DNA of 38,474 bases from Treponema sp. (lineage in GTDB: Bacteria > Spirochaetota > Spirochaetia > Treponematales > Breznakiellaceae), in NCBI GenBank assembly GCA_031286095.1, contig JAITUY010000055.1, positions 1-38,474 of the forward strand. The letters are read 5' to 3'. Shown here piece after piece: positions 25,124 through 34,113 of the stretch (positions are counted from its first letter, which is position 1; every line of letters starts with the position of its first letter). The notes below the pieces were generated by a model that saw nothing but the letters and a program-made list of their open reading frames with translations, did not search any database and was not told where the DNA came from. Position numbers and translations under genes: made by a program.

Positions 25124-25561
25124 ATGGATAATAAAAAGAAAATTACTTTTCTTATATTTTGTATATTTTTTTGCATTACTATAATAGCTGGTGTAATAAT
25201 TATTATCAATTTATTCCCCAAAATATTCTTCTCCATAGAAGAAGCACCAGCAATATCAATTATTGGTGGGGCTTATGGACCAACTACAATATATATATCA
25301 ACAAAATATAACTGGAAATTTGTTTCAATAATTTCATTATTGTTACTTATAATTGATTTTATAATTCTTGCTATAATGAATATTATAGAGCAAGTAAAAA
25401 TAAAAAATATTAAATTAATATATAAAATACTTGTAGTATTTTTGATCAATTTATTATTGACTATATTATTATTCTCACGTATGTTTATATGGTCTATATT
25501 AATATCTGCAATAATGATTATTCTTATAATAGTTAGAGGAAAAAATAATAAAAAGAAATAA
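25124..25561 (+). CDS. Small multi-pass membrane protein (cassette gene), unknown
   Basis: 145 residues and very AT-rich in codons (many Ile, Lys and Asn). Four hydrophobic helices are visible: about 8-30, 40-58, 63-85 and 100-135, the last probably two short helices. Charged ends (MDNKKK and GKNNKKK) suit an inner-membrane protein. No family recognised. It lies 26 bp before the R'' box of an interrupted attC site, so it is read as the cargo of an integron cassette. Its own promoter lies upstream, and the left end of the cassette is lost. The base composition differs sharply from the FGGY kinase gene next door. Confidence 0.7.
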   Translation: MDNKKKITFLIFCIFFCITIIAGVIIIINLFPKIFFSIEEAPAISIIGGAYGPTTIYISTKYNWKFVSIISLLLLIIDFIILAIMNIIEQVKIKNIKLIYKILVVFLINLLLTILLFSRMFIWSILISAIMIILIIVRGKNNKKK

Positions 25562-25587
25562 AAATATAATATAACAATGACAACTGT

Positions 25588-25888
25588 ACTCAACGAGGTT
25601 GCAGAAAAACTGTTTTTAAACAAGGAAGTATTAAAAAACCATCATTTTTGGGCGTTTTGAGGCTGATTTTATGTATATTTTGAAATCATTTTTTTGAGAA
25701 GGGGTTTTTCTGCAACCTCAACAGGACTGTAACTGCATCGCCGCCTGTCGGCGGCTCGGGCTACACAAAACCGTGTTCAGGCTGTCGCCCCTTGCACGGT
25801 TTTGTGTAGCCACATTTGGGGCAAGGGTCGTTGCTACGCAATGCCCTATAACCTGACCTAAACGTCAGTTGCAGCCATAACGTTAAGT
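25588..25888 (+). other. attC-like recombination site 4, split by a MITE
   Basis: R'' is ACTCAAC (25,588-25,594; an exact RYYYAAC), interrupted by the MITE at 25,595-25,719 and followed by the duplicated AAC (25,720-25,722). L'' is GGACTGTAACTG (25,724-25,735). A long structured centre follows, then L' CAGTTGCAGCC (25,866-25,876) and R' GTTAAGT (25,882-25,888; an exact GTTRRRY). L'' has one extra A compared with L', the hallmark asymmetry of attC. The centre matches sites 2 and 3 in inverse orientation. A cassette would begin at the TT of R'. Confidence 0.75.
25595..25719. mobile_element. 125-bp MITE inside the attC R'' box
   Basis: Perfect 16-bp terminal inverted repeats, GAGGTTGCAGAAAAAC (25,595-25,610) and GTTTTTCTGCAACCTC (25,704-25,719), flanked by a 3-bp duplication AAC (25,592-25,594 and 25,720-25,722). 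There is no ORF inside. A GAGG tip and a 3-bp duplication would suit an IS5-type mobiliser, but the family is not assigned. Confidence 0.75.
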
Positions 25889-25938
25889 GAAATAAAATAT
25901 AAATTTACCGTAGAAATTTAATTATTTTTGATTGGCGG

Positions 25939-25967
25939 TTGACATATTAGTGTTATTATGATATAAA
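25939..25967 (+). promoter_or_regulatory. Sigma-70 promoter of the secreted cassette protein
   Basis: TTGACA (25,939-25,944), 17 bp, TATAAA (25,962-25,967), about 57 nt before ATG 26,025. It lies inside the cassette, downstream of the R' box of site 4. Confidence 0.7.
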
Positions 25968-26024
25968 GTAGACTGTTATGTATATTAGTAATATAAACAA
26001 ACGCTAACTCTAAAGGAGAGTGTA

Positions 26025-26429
26025 ATGACAAGAATTAAGCTTCAGTATAAATATTTGTTAATGATTTCTATTTTTGGAATAATAACCGTTAGTTCTGCAT
26101 TTGCTCAAGATAAAGCGCTCAACGGTACATGGGAATCTTCTGATGGAGAAGAATTTATATTTAACAATACAAATTTTGAAATATATTCTAATGCAGTCCC
26201 AAACATGAAAGGAACTTATACTGCTAATGATGGGAAAATTTTTTTAAAACCAACTCATTTATACGGACTTATTTTGGGTCTTGAAAACAAGTGGTTTTCA
26301 GTAAATGAAATAAGTGTAATTTATTCTGTTGAAGAGACTGCCTTTGAAGTTACTTGGGATTATTTTATTAGAGGTAATAGACTATCAATTATTATTGATG
26401 AAAAATTAGTTACTTACATAAAACAATAA
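26025..26429 (+). CDS. Small secreted lipocalin-like protein (cassette gene)
   Basis: 134 residues. A signal peptide (hydrophobic core ending SSAFA, then QDKALNG) is followed by a beta-rich body. LNGTWESSDGEEFIFNNTNF, then MKGTYTANDGKIFLKPTHLY, looks like the repeated strands of lipocalin-like or calycin domains common in treponeme secreted proteins. No ligand can be inferred. AAAGGAG precedes the ATG. The gene lies wholly between attC sites 4 and 5 in the plus orientation and has its own promoter. The cassette begins TTAAGTG and closes with R'' GCTTGAC, which pair with two transition mismatches. Confidence 0.75.
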   Translation: MTRIKLQYKYLLMISIFGIITVSSAFAQDKALNGTWESSDGEEFIFNNTNFEIYSNAVPNMKGTYTANDGKIFLKPTHLYGLILGLENKWFSVNEISVIYSVEETAFEVTWDYFIRGNRLSIIIDEKLVTYIKQ

Positions 26430-26458
26430 AATTGTTGGGTTGTAACAAATTTTACTTC

Positions 26459-26538
26459 GCTTGACAGGCCTGTAACCGCCTCGCCTCTTGCGCGGCTCTG
26501 GCTACACAAAAACGCCGGTTACGGCCAAAATATTGCAC
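26459..26538 (+). other. attC-like site 5 (short, partly decayed)
   Basis: R'' GCTTGAC (26,459-26,465; one mismatch to RYYYAAC), L'' GGCCTGTAACCG (26,467-26,478), L' CGGTTACGGCC (26,516-26,526; complementary to L'' apart from one extra base in L''), R' ATTGCAC (26,532-26,538; GTT has become ATT). The centre is only about 40 bp but keeps GGCTACACAAAA, shared with site 4. The decayed R' suggests this end can no longer recombine efficiently. Confidence 0.65.
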
Positions 26539-26577
26539 GTCATTTGTCATGAACTTGGTAAGTCAGTAAAATAATAT

Positions 26578-26622
26578 AAGGAAGTTGTTTGTAAACTGAA
26601 GTTTCCTAGCGACTCTATTCTT
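26578..26622. repeat. Family B palindrome, copy 3
   Basis: AAGGAAGTTGTTTGTAAACT followed by GAAGTTTCCTAGCGACTCTA. The same unit is at about 16,191-16,219 and 21,800-21,840. Here it truncates the 3' end of the yoeB-like remnant. Confidence 0.6.
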
Positions 26623-26745
26623 TCATCTTCATAAATTTGATATACTAATCTATGTTGCATATTTATTCTTCGTTAATAAGTACCGGATAAATCACCCAAT
26701 AATTTTTCAAATGGCGGTTGGTTTTGATAAGGATTTTTTTTGTAA
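26602..26745 (-). pseudogene. YoeB/Txe-family toxin remnant
   Basis: On the minus strand the frame reads NPYQNQPPFEKLLGDLSGTY, TAA, RRINMQHRLVYQIYEDERI. This is the C-terminal half of a Txe/YoeB ribosome-dependent mRNA endonuclease (GDLSG-YSRRIN-HRLVY core). The stop replaces the Ser codon after Tyr. The N-terminal 30-odd residues are missing and the C-terminus runs into the family B repeat. The antitoxin remnant precedes it in the usual order. Confidence 0.8.
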
Positions 26746-26774
26746 GGCGTGTTCAATAAATAATATTATAAACT

Positions 26775-27014
26775 TTACCACTCTGTTGTAGATGTGCAAT
26801 CTTCAATCTTTTCTTTCATGCCGCTAATAATTAATTTTTTTATTCCATGAATTGAGTAAAGATATAAAGTTTCTTAAATGGAACGTCAAACATCTTTTGA
26901 AATTAAAACAGCAGAATGTTTTTTACCAGCAATAATAAGTGGCTCATATGTATCCTGAACTGCCTCCAAAATAGTATTATCTTTCTTTTATGTTCTTTAC
27001 TTCAATACAGGCAT
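26775..27014 (-). pseudogene. YefM/Phd-family antitoxin remnant
   Basis: A perfect AAGGAG leads to ATG 27,014 and MPVLK, where a TAA stops it. Later, in one frame, come ILEAVQDTYEPLIIAGKKHS, AVLISKDV, TGA, RSI, TAA, ETLYLYSIHGIKKLIISGMK and EKIEDCTSTTEW, the YefM antitoxin pattern. The two internal stops are explained by TGG-to-TGA and CAA-to-TAA changes. Together with the yoeB-like remnant it is a dead stability module beside the cassette array. Confidence 0.8.
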
Positions 27015-27081
27015 AACTTTCTCCTTAATAATTCAGTATAATTACTTACTAAATAACAATTAGTCTGTCAAATATTCGCAT

Positions 27082-27711
27082 TGCCTCAAAAATAATCTAA
27101 ACCAAAGGTGGTCATGCCTCAAAATAAAAATCTAACTCAAATATGCTTTTCCGAAGGAGGGTTCTGGAAAAAATGGGTTATTAATGCAGAAAAAAAGGCG
27201 CTTACAAGGGAAATAAGTAAGCGGTATCAAAAGACCGGAAAAAAAGAGAAGACCGGCATACTTGACGAACTGGTCAAAACAACAGACTATAACCGCAAGG
27301 ACGTTTTACACGTTCTTGCCAACTGTGGAAAAACTACAACTGTCTATCGTTCCCCGTGATCCTTGCTGAACTTCTTATGTCTACCATCAAACTTATAAGC
27401 AAAGAAAGAGTTAGTGCAAAAATAAAAAAGGTTTATGATAAAATTGTTATAAGTCCGTATCAGCGGCTTATGGCTTCGCCCGATCTTTGTGATGAGGTTA
27501 AGGCGGAGTTGGCAGAGCGCATGAAACAATACGATCCGGTTAAACTCCAGCGTGAAGTCCAAAAGGCTGTTGATGCTCTGCTGTCGCTGAACAGGGCTGT
27601 AAATCTTGAAGGGGAAAAGCCCTCGCCGTTTCCGCTCTTCATGCCGTTTGACTACGGTTAGATTTTTATTTTGAAGCAACAGTCATTTCAGTTAGATTTT
27701 ATTTTGAGGCA
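27082..27711 (+). mobile_element. Internally deleted insertion sequence
   Basis: Terminal inverted repeats: TGCCTCAAAAATAATCTAA (27,082-27,100) and its near-complement TTAGATTTTATTTTGAGGCA (27,692-27,711). A second copy of the right end (TTAGATTTTTATTTTGAAGC) lies at about 27,659-27,678. Between them is a transposase start (27,108-27,359: MVMPQNKNLTQICFSEGGFW and ELVKTTDYNRKDVLHVLANC) joined out of frame to its C-terminus (27,356-27,661: LISKERVSAKIKKVYDK and CDEVKAELAERMKQYDPVKL). The DDE core is missing. It belongs to a transposase type frequent in treponemes; the IS family is not assigned. Confidence 0.75.
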
Positions 27712-27734
27712 GAACGTTCATGGCTTTTAACGTT

Positions 27735-29132
27735 TTATTCTGAATTTACCGTTAAATTTTTCACCCATTTTTCCTTGCGGAGGAAATAACGCGCGACAAA
27801 AATTTTAACTATGTCGGTAAGTTTTAATATGGCAAACATCGGGACAGGCGCAAGAGTGGTAAAAAAAGAAAGAATTACGGAGCCGGGCGCAAAGAGCAGG
27901 ACATTCACGCTCACATCGGTGTACATTCCCATTGCGGTGTCGCCTCCGGCGCGTGAAATTGCAAATTGGGTATTTATAAAACACCACAGGGGCAGATAAG
28001 CCAGAATTACAAGAACAAGTCCTAGGCAATTCGCCCTTGCCGCTATTGTAAGATTGGAAAACACAACTGGAACAAGAGCGTAAGTTAATACGGCTCCGGG
28101 AATGGCGAAAATAAAACCGGTAACAAAACCTCCCCATTTAATCCACATGGCGCGGTTACGCGCTTCGTCCAGTTTGCCAGCACCCAGCGCTCCGCCGACC
28201 AGAACGCTGGACGCTGTCCACAAACCGCCGAAGAGCGCGAAGAAAATATTTGCTATCGTCCAGCCCGCCGCCATTCCGGCTACAACTTCCGCGCCGCCTC
28301 TTCTGTTGTACATGGCAATCATCAGCGTTTCAGACACGACCCACGATATTTCTGAGGCAAAGATCATTCCCGACTTGGCAAATATTTTGGCTACAAGGCG
28401 TTTTTTTATCTTGAACAATCTTCTGATACCTGCAAAAAACGGCGCTTTTGAAAATGACGCATAACTTATAAAAGCCGTAGCCTCAAAAAGACGCGCAATA
28501 ATTGTAGCGTAAGCCGCGCCTGCAACTTCAAGACGAGGCGCGCCCAAGTTGCCGTAAATCAATATCCAGTTTCCAACCGTGTTTATAATTGTCGCAACTG
28601 CCGAGATAATAAGCGGGATTTTAGGCTTTGCGATTTCACGGAAACTGGTTGCGACGGACATTGATACCGCCATTGGGAAAAATGTCCACGACACGAGTCT
28701 TAAATAGCCTGAACCGGTAACGGCGATTTCTCCCTGCGCGGTGTTATTCGTCGTTAAAATACCGATAAGCCGCGAAGGCACGGAACGGCAAATAGAAAAA
28801 TAAAGCATTGCCGCGCTAAAAGCAAAGAGAATTTTAAAACTGTATGCGTTCCTCATGCCTTCGCGATCGTTAGCGCCGTTAAACTGCGCTATATAAATGC
28901 CGCCAGCCTGACAAATGGTGTTTACAATAACAAAGAAGATAAAATTTAAATGGTTAGTAACATTTACGGCGGCCATGCTGACGTCTCCCAGCCCGGCAAC
29001 CATAAAGCTGTCGATAAGCGAGACCATACTCATTATAAGTTGCTGAAGCATGACCGGAAGGGCGATTGCCAATGCCTCTTTGTAAAACGACACCGGACCC
29101 AAACGCGATGATAAACTCCGAAGCGGCGACAT
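27735..29132 (-). CDS. MATE-family multidrug/cation exporter
   Basis: 465-residue inner-membrane protein with about twelve helices in two MatE halves. FYKEALAIALPVMLQQLIMS opens the first half with the typical Pro and Gln residues. DSFMVAGLGDVSMAAVNVTN follows, and the second half begins near AKSGMIFASEISWVVSETLM. MATE proteins expel drugs and metabolites in exchange for Na+ or H+; the substrate is unknown. GGGGAA sits before ATG 29,132. It is separated by 130 bp from the RNA methyltransferase gene upstream, so transcription may be separate. Length is normal. Confidence 0.93.
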   Translation of the reverse strand: MSPLRSLSSRLGPVSFYKEALAIALPVMLQQLIMSMVSLIDSFMVAGLGDVSMAAVNVTNHLNFIFFVIVNTICQAGGIYIAQFNGANDREGMRNAYSFKILFAFSAAMLYFSICRSVPSRLIGILTTNNTAQGEIAVTGSGYLRLVSWTFFPMAVSMSVATSFREIAKPKIPLIISAVATIINTVGNWILIYGNLGAPRLEVAGAAYATIIARLFEATAFISYASFSKAPFFAGIRRLFKIKKRLVAKIFAKSGMIFASEISWVVSETLMIAMYNRRGGAEVVAGMAAGWTIANIFFALFGGLWTASSVLVGGALGAGKLDEARNRAMWIKWGGFVTGFIFAIPGAVLTYALVPVVFSNLTIAARANCLGLVLVILAYLPLWCFINTQFAISRAGGDTAMGMYTDVSVNVLLFAPGSVILSFFTTLAPVPMFAILKLTDIVKIFVARYFLRKEKWVKNLTVNSE

Positions 29133-29261
29133 GGATTACATTCCCCTTTTTTTGTATAGTGGCGAATTTTTATACGGGTGTCAAGCTGGTTAATAGCAAG
29201 ATGTATGCTTAAAAATTTTTAACGCAAAAAAATCCGCCGCTAGGTAAAAACAGACAAATTT

Positions 29262-30335
29262 TTAAACATACATTGTGATAATAACCGCCTTTCTTCCCGA
29301 AAGTAATATGGGGATTCTGCTTTCAAGCGTAAAAAAGGCGGGAACCTCATTCAAAAAATCATCGTTGTTTGCGCATAACAAAACAGCCCTTCCGCTCTCT
29401 TTCAGTAATTTGCCAAAAACGCCAAACATTTCCTTGTAAAAAAGACCTTTGTTGATTTCGCAGTATTCCCCCCACGGAGGGTCCGTGATAACGGCGTCTA
29501 CGCTTTTTTCGCCGATAAGCAATGGAAGTTTGGAAAAATCGCCGTCATAAAAAACAAAATCCCCTTTTTTGCGCTTTTTAAATCTTTCCGCCGTATACAG
29601 CGCGGATTCTTTATCATTATCGCAGGCGTAAAATTTATTTATATGAAAATGTTTTAACGCCGCATCGGGAATTGAGCCGTAGCCGCAAAACGGATCAAGA
29701 ACGGTATCGCTGTGGACAAGGCGCGCGAGACGGCACAATGTCCACGCGAGAGGCGGCGGCAGTTCGCCTTTGTGTAAAGTCTTTTCCCACGAAGGGCGCA
29801 GTGTAAGACGTTTCATAAAAACAGAAAAACTGTTTTGCTCTTTCTCGTTTCTGAACAAAAACCAGAATTCCGTATCTGGCAGACTTCGGTTAACTTTAAG
29901 ACCGGAAGAGCGGGAAATATAATTTTCGGCGTCTGTTCTTAATTTTTCATCGATCGCAGAGGGTATGTTTTCTGCGGAAACGACAATTCTGAAAGTGTGA
30001 ATTTTTTTGCTGTTTTTGCAGATAACTTCACCGGCGGCGTTATTTTTTACCGTGGACTTTATGTGCTTTTCTAGAGCAGTCTTCGGATTGCCGCCATCTG
30101 TCGACCTAAAGTCGCATGCCGGTATGATGCCGCAATCTTTGTGATCCATTACGCTTATTACGGCAAAGATATTGTTAAAACAAAAAAAATTAAGCGTATC
30201 GTAACCGGCGGACGTTTCAAACAGAACGGCTCCGTCTAGCAGTCTGTGAATCTTTACATCTGTAAGACGCTCTTTTATTACATCAGCGATTATGTTCTGC
30301 AGACCGGGAATAAATGCCGCATAAAACAGATTCAC
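29262..30335 (-). CDS. THUMP-type RNA guanine-N2 methyltransferase
   Basis: 357 residues. The C-terminal Rossmann domain carries SAM-binding DPFCGYGSIPDAAL (214-227) and the catalytic motif TDPPWGEY (284-291). A DPPW-type motif marks amino-N methylation of bases. The N-terminal half (about 10-170) is consistent with a THUMP-like RNA-binding region. Close relatives include Trm14/RlmL-type enzymes that make m2G in tRNA or rRNA; which RNA is not decided. The start lies 3 bp behind the nrdJ stop, so the genes are co-transcribed, though the functions look unrelated. Confidence 0.85.
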   Translation of the reverse strand: MNLFYAAFIPGLQNIIADVIKERLTDVKIHRLLDGAVLFETSAGYDTLNFFCFNNIFAVISVMDHKDCGIIPACDFRSTDGGNPKTALEKHIKSTVKNNAAGEVICKNSKKIHTFRIVVSAENIPSAIDEKLRTDAENYISRSSGLKVNRSLPDTEFWFLFRNEKEQNSFSVFMKRLTLRPSWEKTLHKGELPPPLAWTLCRLARLVHSDTVLDPFCGYGSIPDAALKHFHINKFYACDNDKESALYTAERFKKRKKGDFVFYDGDFSKLPLLIGEKSVDAVITDPPWGEYCEINKGLFYKEMFGVFGKLLKESGRAVLLCANNDDFLNEVPAFFTLESRIPILLSGRKAVIITMYV

Positions 30336-30338
30336 TTT

Positions 30339-33300
30339 TTATGAACAGCCCGTCGTGCTTCCGCAGTTGTCGCACTTTAAGCAGGTTCCGTTCCTTATCA
30401 AAGAAAATGAACCGCACAAAGAACACGGATCGCCTTCGTAACCTTTAATACGCGCGTTGACGATCTTTATCACCTCATTTTCTTCAGGGGAATGTCTTTC
30501 CATTACCGCTGTTTGAGGCGCAGTAAAAATACCAGCTTTCACCGTACCTGCCGCGCCGCCGTCTACGGCGGTAACATTCCCAGCGGAGCCGCCCAATGAA
30601 TTGCTTTGCCCCTTTACGGCAGACTTCCCTGCCGAAGGCGGCGCGACCGCTGACGGCGTTATATTCTTCGGCGCGGAAACTGTCGCGCTCGGTCTGAAAC
30701 CTGCGCTGTGCCTGTCGCCGCGGGCTTTTTCTCCCGAGGATATATCCGAGTCGCTCTTTGTTCCCGTTGCCTCAAGGTCTTCGGGTTTTACCTGAGCCAA
30801 ATCGCTTCGTTTTAGATAACTGATTGCGAGATCGCGGAAAATATAATCAATAACGCTGGTCGCCATTTTCACATAATCATGCCCCTGCACAAAACCATTG
30901 GGTTCAAATCTGCTGAAAGTGAAGGCGTCTACATATTCCTCAAGAGGGACGCCGTATTGCAGACCAAGAGAAACCGTAATCGCAAAACTGTTAAGCAGGC
31001 TTCTAAAAGCGGCTCCTTCCTTGTGCATGTCAAGGAAAATTTCGCCAAGATTGCCGTCTTCGTATTCGCCTGTTCTGATAAAAATTGAGTGTCCACCAAT
31101 TTTCGCTTTTTGCGTGTAACCCATACGGCGGTTGGGCAACGCCCTGCGCAAGCCGCGCGAATTTAATTTTTTCCGGTCCGGCGAAGAAACGGGTATATCA
31201 AGACCTTTTTCAACTTTCAAAATAGTTTCGGCTAACGGGTCAGACCCGGGATCTATGCTGTTTAACGGCTGGGAAAGTTTGGAGCCGTCGCGGTACAGTG
31301 CTACCGCTTTTAATCCGTTCTTCCACGAAAGCATATACGCGCCTTTTACGTCGTCGTAATTTGCCGAATTGGGCATGTTGATTGTTTTGGAAATTGCGCC
31401 GGAAATGAACGGCTGTACCGCCGCCATCATGCCGATATGCGCGGTCCACGGTATTGAACGTTTGCTTTTTTTGCCGGAAGGATTTGCAGTGTCAAAAATT
31501 ACATAATGTTCTTTTTTAAGTCCTGGCGCTCCTTCAAGAGCCATAGTGCCGCAGGCAAACAACTCCGCTTCCTCAATATCCTCTTTGACAAATTCAAGAT
31601 GTTTAAGAAGGGAAAACCCTTGCAACGCCCATGTTGATTCAGGCACTTTTAGAACCTTCTCCACAAAAGATTTTCCAAGCACCCACGGGGTAAAAACCGA
31701 TTCTAGATTGGTAGCTGTCTTTACCGCGTCTTCCGCGGCGGAAATCGCCTCGGGCGTAAAACCTTTTGCTTTAAGGCTTTCCGCATTGATCGCCGGAGCG
31801 CCGTTCAGCGTTTTTCTGCCCATCGCGTACGCGACAATTTCCTCAATTGTCTGCGGCGAATAGCCAAGCGTTTCAAGCGCGATAGGAACGGATTGGTTGA
31901 TTATTTTGAACTGACCGCCGCCCGCAAGGTTTTTAAATTTTACAAGCGCGAAATCAGGCTCTATACCAGTGGTATCGCAGTCCATCAAAAGACCGATAGT
32001 TCCCGTGGGGGCGATTGCTGTTACTTGCGCGTTGCGGTAACCGTACGCCTTGCCAAACTCAAGCGCCCTGTCCCATGCGTCCTTCGCCGCATCCAGAAGA
32101 TATGGCGGGCAGTTGACGGGATCAATTCCCTTGGGTATGGTGTGAAGCCCCTCATATTCGGTATCGGACGCATTATTCACCACCCGTCTGTGATTGCGTA
32201 TAACGCGGAGCATATTCTGCGCGTTTTCGCTGTAACGCGCGAAGGGTCCGTGTTCGCCCGCCATGCGTGCTGATTGCGCGTACGCTTCGCCCGTAAGAAG
32301 CGCGGAAAGCGCTCCTGCCACCGCGCGTCCCTGCTCAGAATCGTAGGCAAGCCCCATTATCATAAGAAGCGTCCCCAAATTGGCGTAACCCAGACCAAGC
32401 GTACGGTACTGGTACGAAAGCTCCGCGATGCGCGAAGACGGAAACTGCGCCATTACGACGGAAATTTCCAGAATTGTCGTCCAGATACTGATAGCGTGAA
32501 GATAGCCTTCCACGTTAAACGCCTTTTTTCGCTTATCGTATAACGCGACTAGGTTTATCGAGGCGAGATTGCACGCGGTGTCGTCCAGAAACATATATTC
32601 CGAACACGGATTGGAAGCCCGTATTTCGCCGCCGGAGGGACATGTGTGCCAGTCGTTAATTGTCGTGTGATATTGAAGACCGGGATCAGCGCACTGCCAG
32701 CTTGTCCTTGCGATATCAGTCCAAATTTTTCTGGCTTTGACGGTTTTTACCGCCTCGCTTGAAGTCCTGCTTTTAAGCTCCCAATCGGTATCGTTTAACA
32801 CTGCCCTCATAAATTCATCGGTAACGCGCAGGCTGTTATTTGAACTTTGACCTGAAACCGTATTATAAGCCTCATCTTCCCACGCGGTCGAATACTGCGA
32901 AACATCAACTTCCTCGTCCCCCTGTTCAAGTCTGCGGAGTTGCTGGTAAATATAAGACGCGGGAATTTTATCGCCTAACGCGGAGCGGAGAACCGCCGCA
33001 AGTTCATGGTTTTTTTCTGCGTTGAATTTGTCTTCTTCAGGACCGCGGAAACCGGCAAGCGCCTTTTTTATCCCATCGATATGTTTCTTTAAGATAAGGG
33101 AGCCTGTTACCATCGAGGCGACCTTGTGTTCCTCTCCAGATTTCCAGTTTATGTAATTTTCAACATCAGGGTGATCGATATCGAGCGTTACCATTTTGGC
33201 GGCTCTGCGCGTGGTTCCGCCCGATTTTATCGCGGAAGCCGAACGGTCCCCCACTTTTAAAAATGACAAAAGACCGGACGAATAGCCGCCGCCTGAAAGC

Positions 33301-34010
33301 TTTTCGTTCAAACCGCGTATACGCGAAAAATTTGAACCAGTCCCAGACCCGTACTTAAAGAGCCTCGCCTCGCGCGTCATCAGATCCATGATGCCGCCTT
33401 CGTTTACAAGATCATCATCTATAGAAAGAATAAAACAGGCGTGCGGCTGTGGGCGTCTGTAGGCGCTTTCGGATTTTACAACTTCATTCTTTTCAGGATC
33501 AAAATAAAAATGCCCCTGCGCAGGACCGTCGATCCCGTAAACCGAGTACAAACCTGTATTGAACCACTGGGGGCTGTTGGGCGCGGCAAACTGGTGCGCG
33601 AGCATATAACAGGTTTCGTCGTAGAAAGCTTTTTCGTCTTCTTCGCCGTCAAAGTATTTGTTCTGTCTGCCCCAATCAAGCCATGTGTAAGCAAGGCGGT
33701 GAAAGACTTGTCTTGCGTCATGTTCCGCCCCGTCTTCGGGCAGAGAGTTGCCCGGGTCTTCGAGGTTTTCAACAGATGGAAGCCATTTTTTCCATTCATA
33801 GATTTTCTCAGACGGGATTCCGGCTTTGCGGAAATACTTTTGGGCTATAATATCGGAAGCGATTTTGCTCCAGAACGCCGGAACAATAACCGTGTCCTCT
33901 GAAAAAATAGCCTTACCCTTACTGCCGAGAATTTCACTCCTTCTGCGTTCCCAGACAATATCATAATACGGACCGCTGTTACGGTCTGTGAAAAATCTGT
34001 TGACTTTCAT
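30339..34010 (-). CDS. nrdJ: Adenosylcobalamin-dependent (class II) ribonucleotide reductase
   Basis: 1,223 residues from ATG 34,010, chosen for its AAGGAA site and family-like N-terminus ([20 protein letters not shown]); the longer frame to 34,073 is probably untranslated. The enzyme reduces ribonucleotides to deoxyribonucleotides with vitamin B12 and needs no oxygen. Active-site motifs are present: the first redox Cys in PHACFIL (about residue 192), [22 protein letters not shown] (Asn, radical Cys, Glu) and the partner Cys in [10 protein letters not shown]. The C-terminal part has a TSCPD-like domain and a Cys cluster CSLCGSF and CLKCDNCG, which likely regenerates the active site. No cobalamin riboswitch is seen in the 100 bp upstream. 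It leads an operon with the RNA methyltransferase. Confidence 0.96.
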   Translation of the reverse strand: MKVNRFFTDRNSGPYYDIVWERRRSEILGSKGKAIFSEDTVIVPAFWSKIASDIIAQKYFRKAGIPSEKIYEWKKWLPSVENLEDPGNSLPEDGAEHDARQVFHRLAYTWLDWGRQNKYFDGEEDEKAFYDETCYMLAHQFAAPNSPQWFNTGLYSVYGIDGPAQGHFYFDPEKNEVVKSESAYRRPQPHACFILSIDDDLVNEGGIMDLMTREARLFKYGSGTGSNFSRIRGLNEKLSGGGYSSGLLSFLKVGDRSASAIKSGGTTRRAAKMVTLDIDHPDVENYINWKSGEEHKVASMVTGSLILKKHIDGIKKALAGFRGPEEDKFNAEKNHELAAVLRSALGDKIPASYIYQQLRRLEQGDEEVDVSQYSTAWEDEAYNTVSGQSSNNSLRVTDEFMRAVLNDTDWELKSRTSSEAVKTVKARKIWTDIARTSWQCADPGLQYHTTINDWHTCPSGGEIRASNPCSEYMFLDDTACNLASINLVALYDKRKKAFNVEGYLHAISIWTTILEISVVMAQFPSSRIAELSYQYRTLGLGYANLGTLLMIMGLAYDSEQGRAVAGALSALLTGEAYAQSARMAGEHGPFARYSENAQNMLRVIRNHRRVVNNASDTEYEGLHTIPKGIDPVNCPPYLLDAAKDAWDRALEFGKAYGYRNAQVTAIAPTGTIGLLMDCDTTGIEPDFALVKFKNLAGGGQFKIINQSVPIALETLGYSPQTIEEIVAYAMGRKTLNGAPAINAESLKAKGFTPEAISAAEDAVKTATNLESVFTPWVLGKSFVEKVLKVPESTWALQGFSLLKHLEFVKEDIEEAELFACGTMALEGAPGLKKEHYVIFDTANPSGKKSKRSIPWTAHIGMMAAVQPFISGAISKTINMPNSANYDDVKGAYMLSWKNGLKAVALYRDGSKLSQPLNSIDPGSDPLAETILKVEKGLDIPVSSPDRKKLNSRGLRRALPNRRMGYTQKAKIGGHSIFIRTGEYEDGNLGEIFLDMHKEGAAFRSLLNSFAITVSLGLQYGVPLEEYVDAFTFSRFEPNGFVQGHDYVKMATSVIDYIFRDLAISYLKRSDLAQVKPEDLEATGTKSDSDISSGEKARGDRHSAGFRPSATVSAPKNITPSAVAPPSAGKSAVKGQSNSLGGSAGNVTAVDGGAAGTVKAGIFTAPQTAVMERHSPEENEVIKIVNARIKGYEGDPCSLCGSFSLIRNGTCLKCDNCGSTTGCS

Positions 34011-34113
34011 TTTCAATTCCTTTTTTTGCTTTCGGCGGCATGACCACACATATAGCGGTATTTCCTTCATCATACACTATATAAGGGGTATATGCAAGAG
34101 AAATTTGAATTTT

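Noticed and set aside
34011-34113. Cobalamin riboswitch upstream of nrdJ
   Set aside because: Only about 100 bp are available and no B12-box-like sequence or large fold was recognised.
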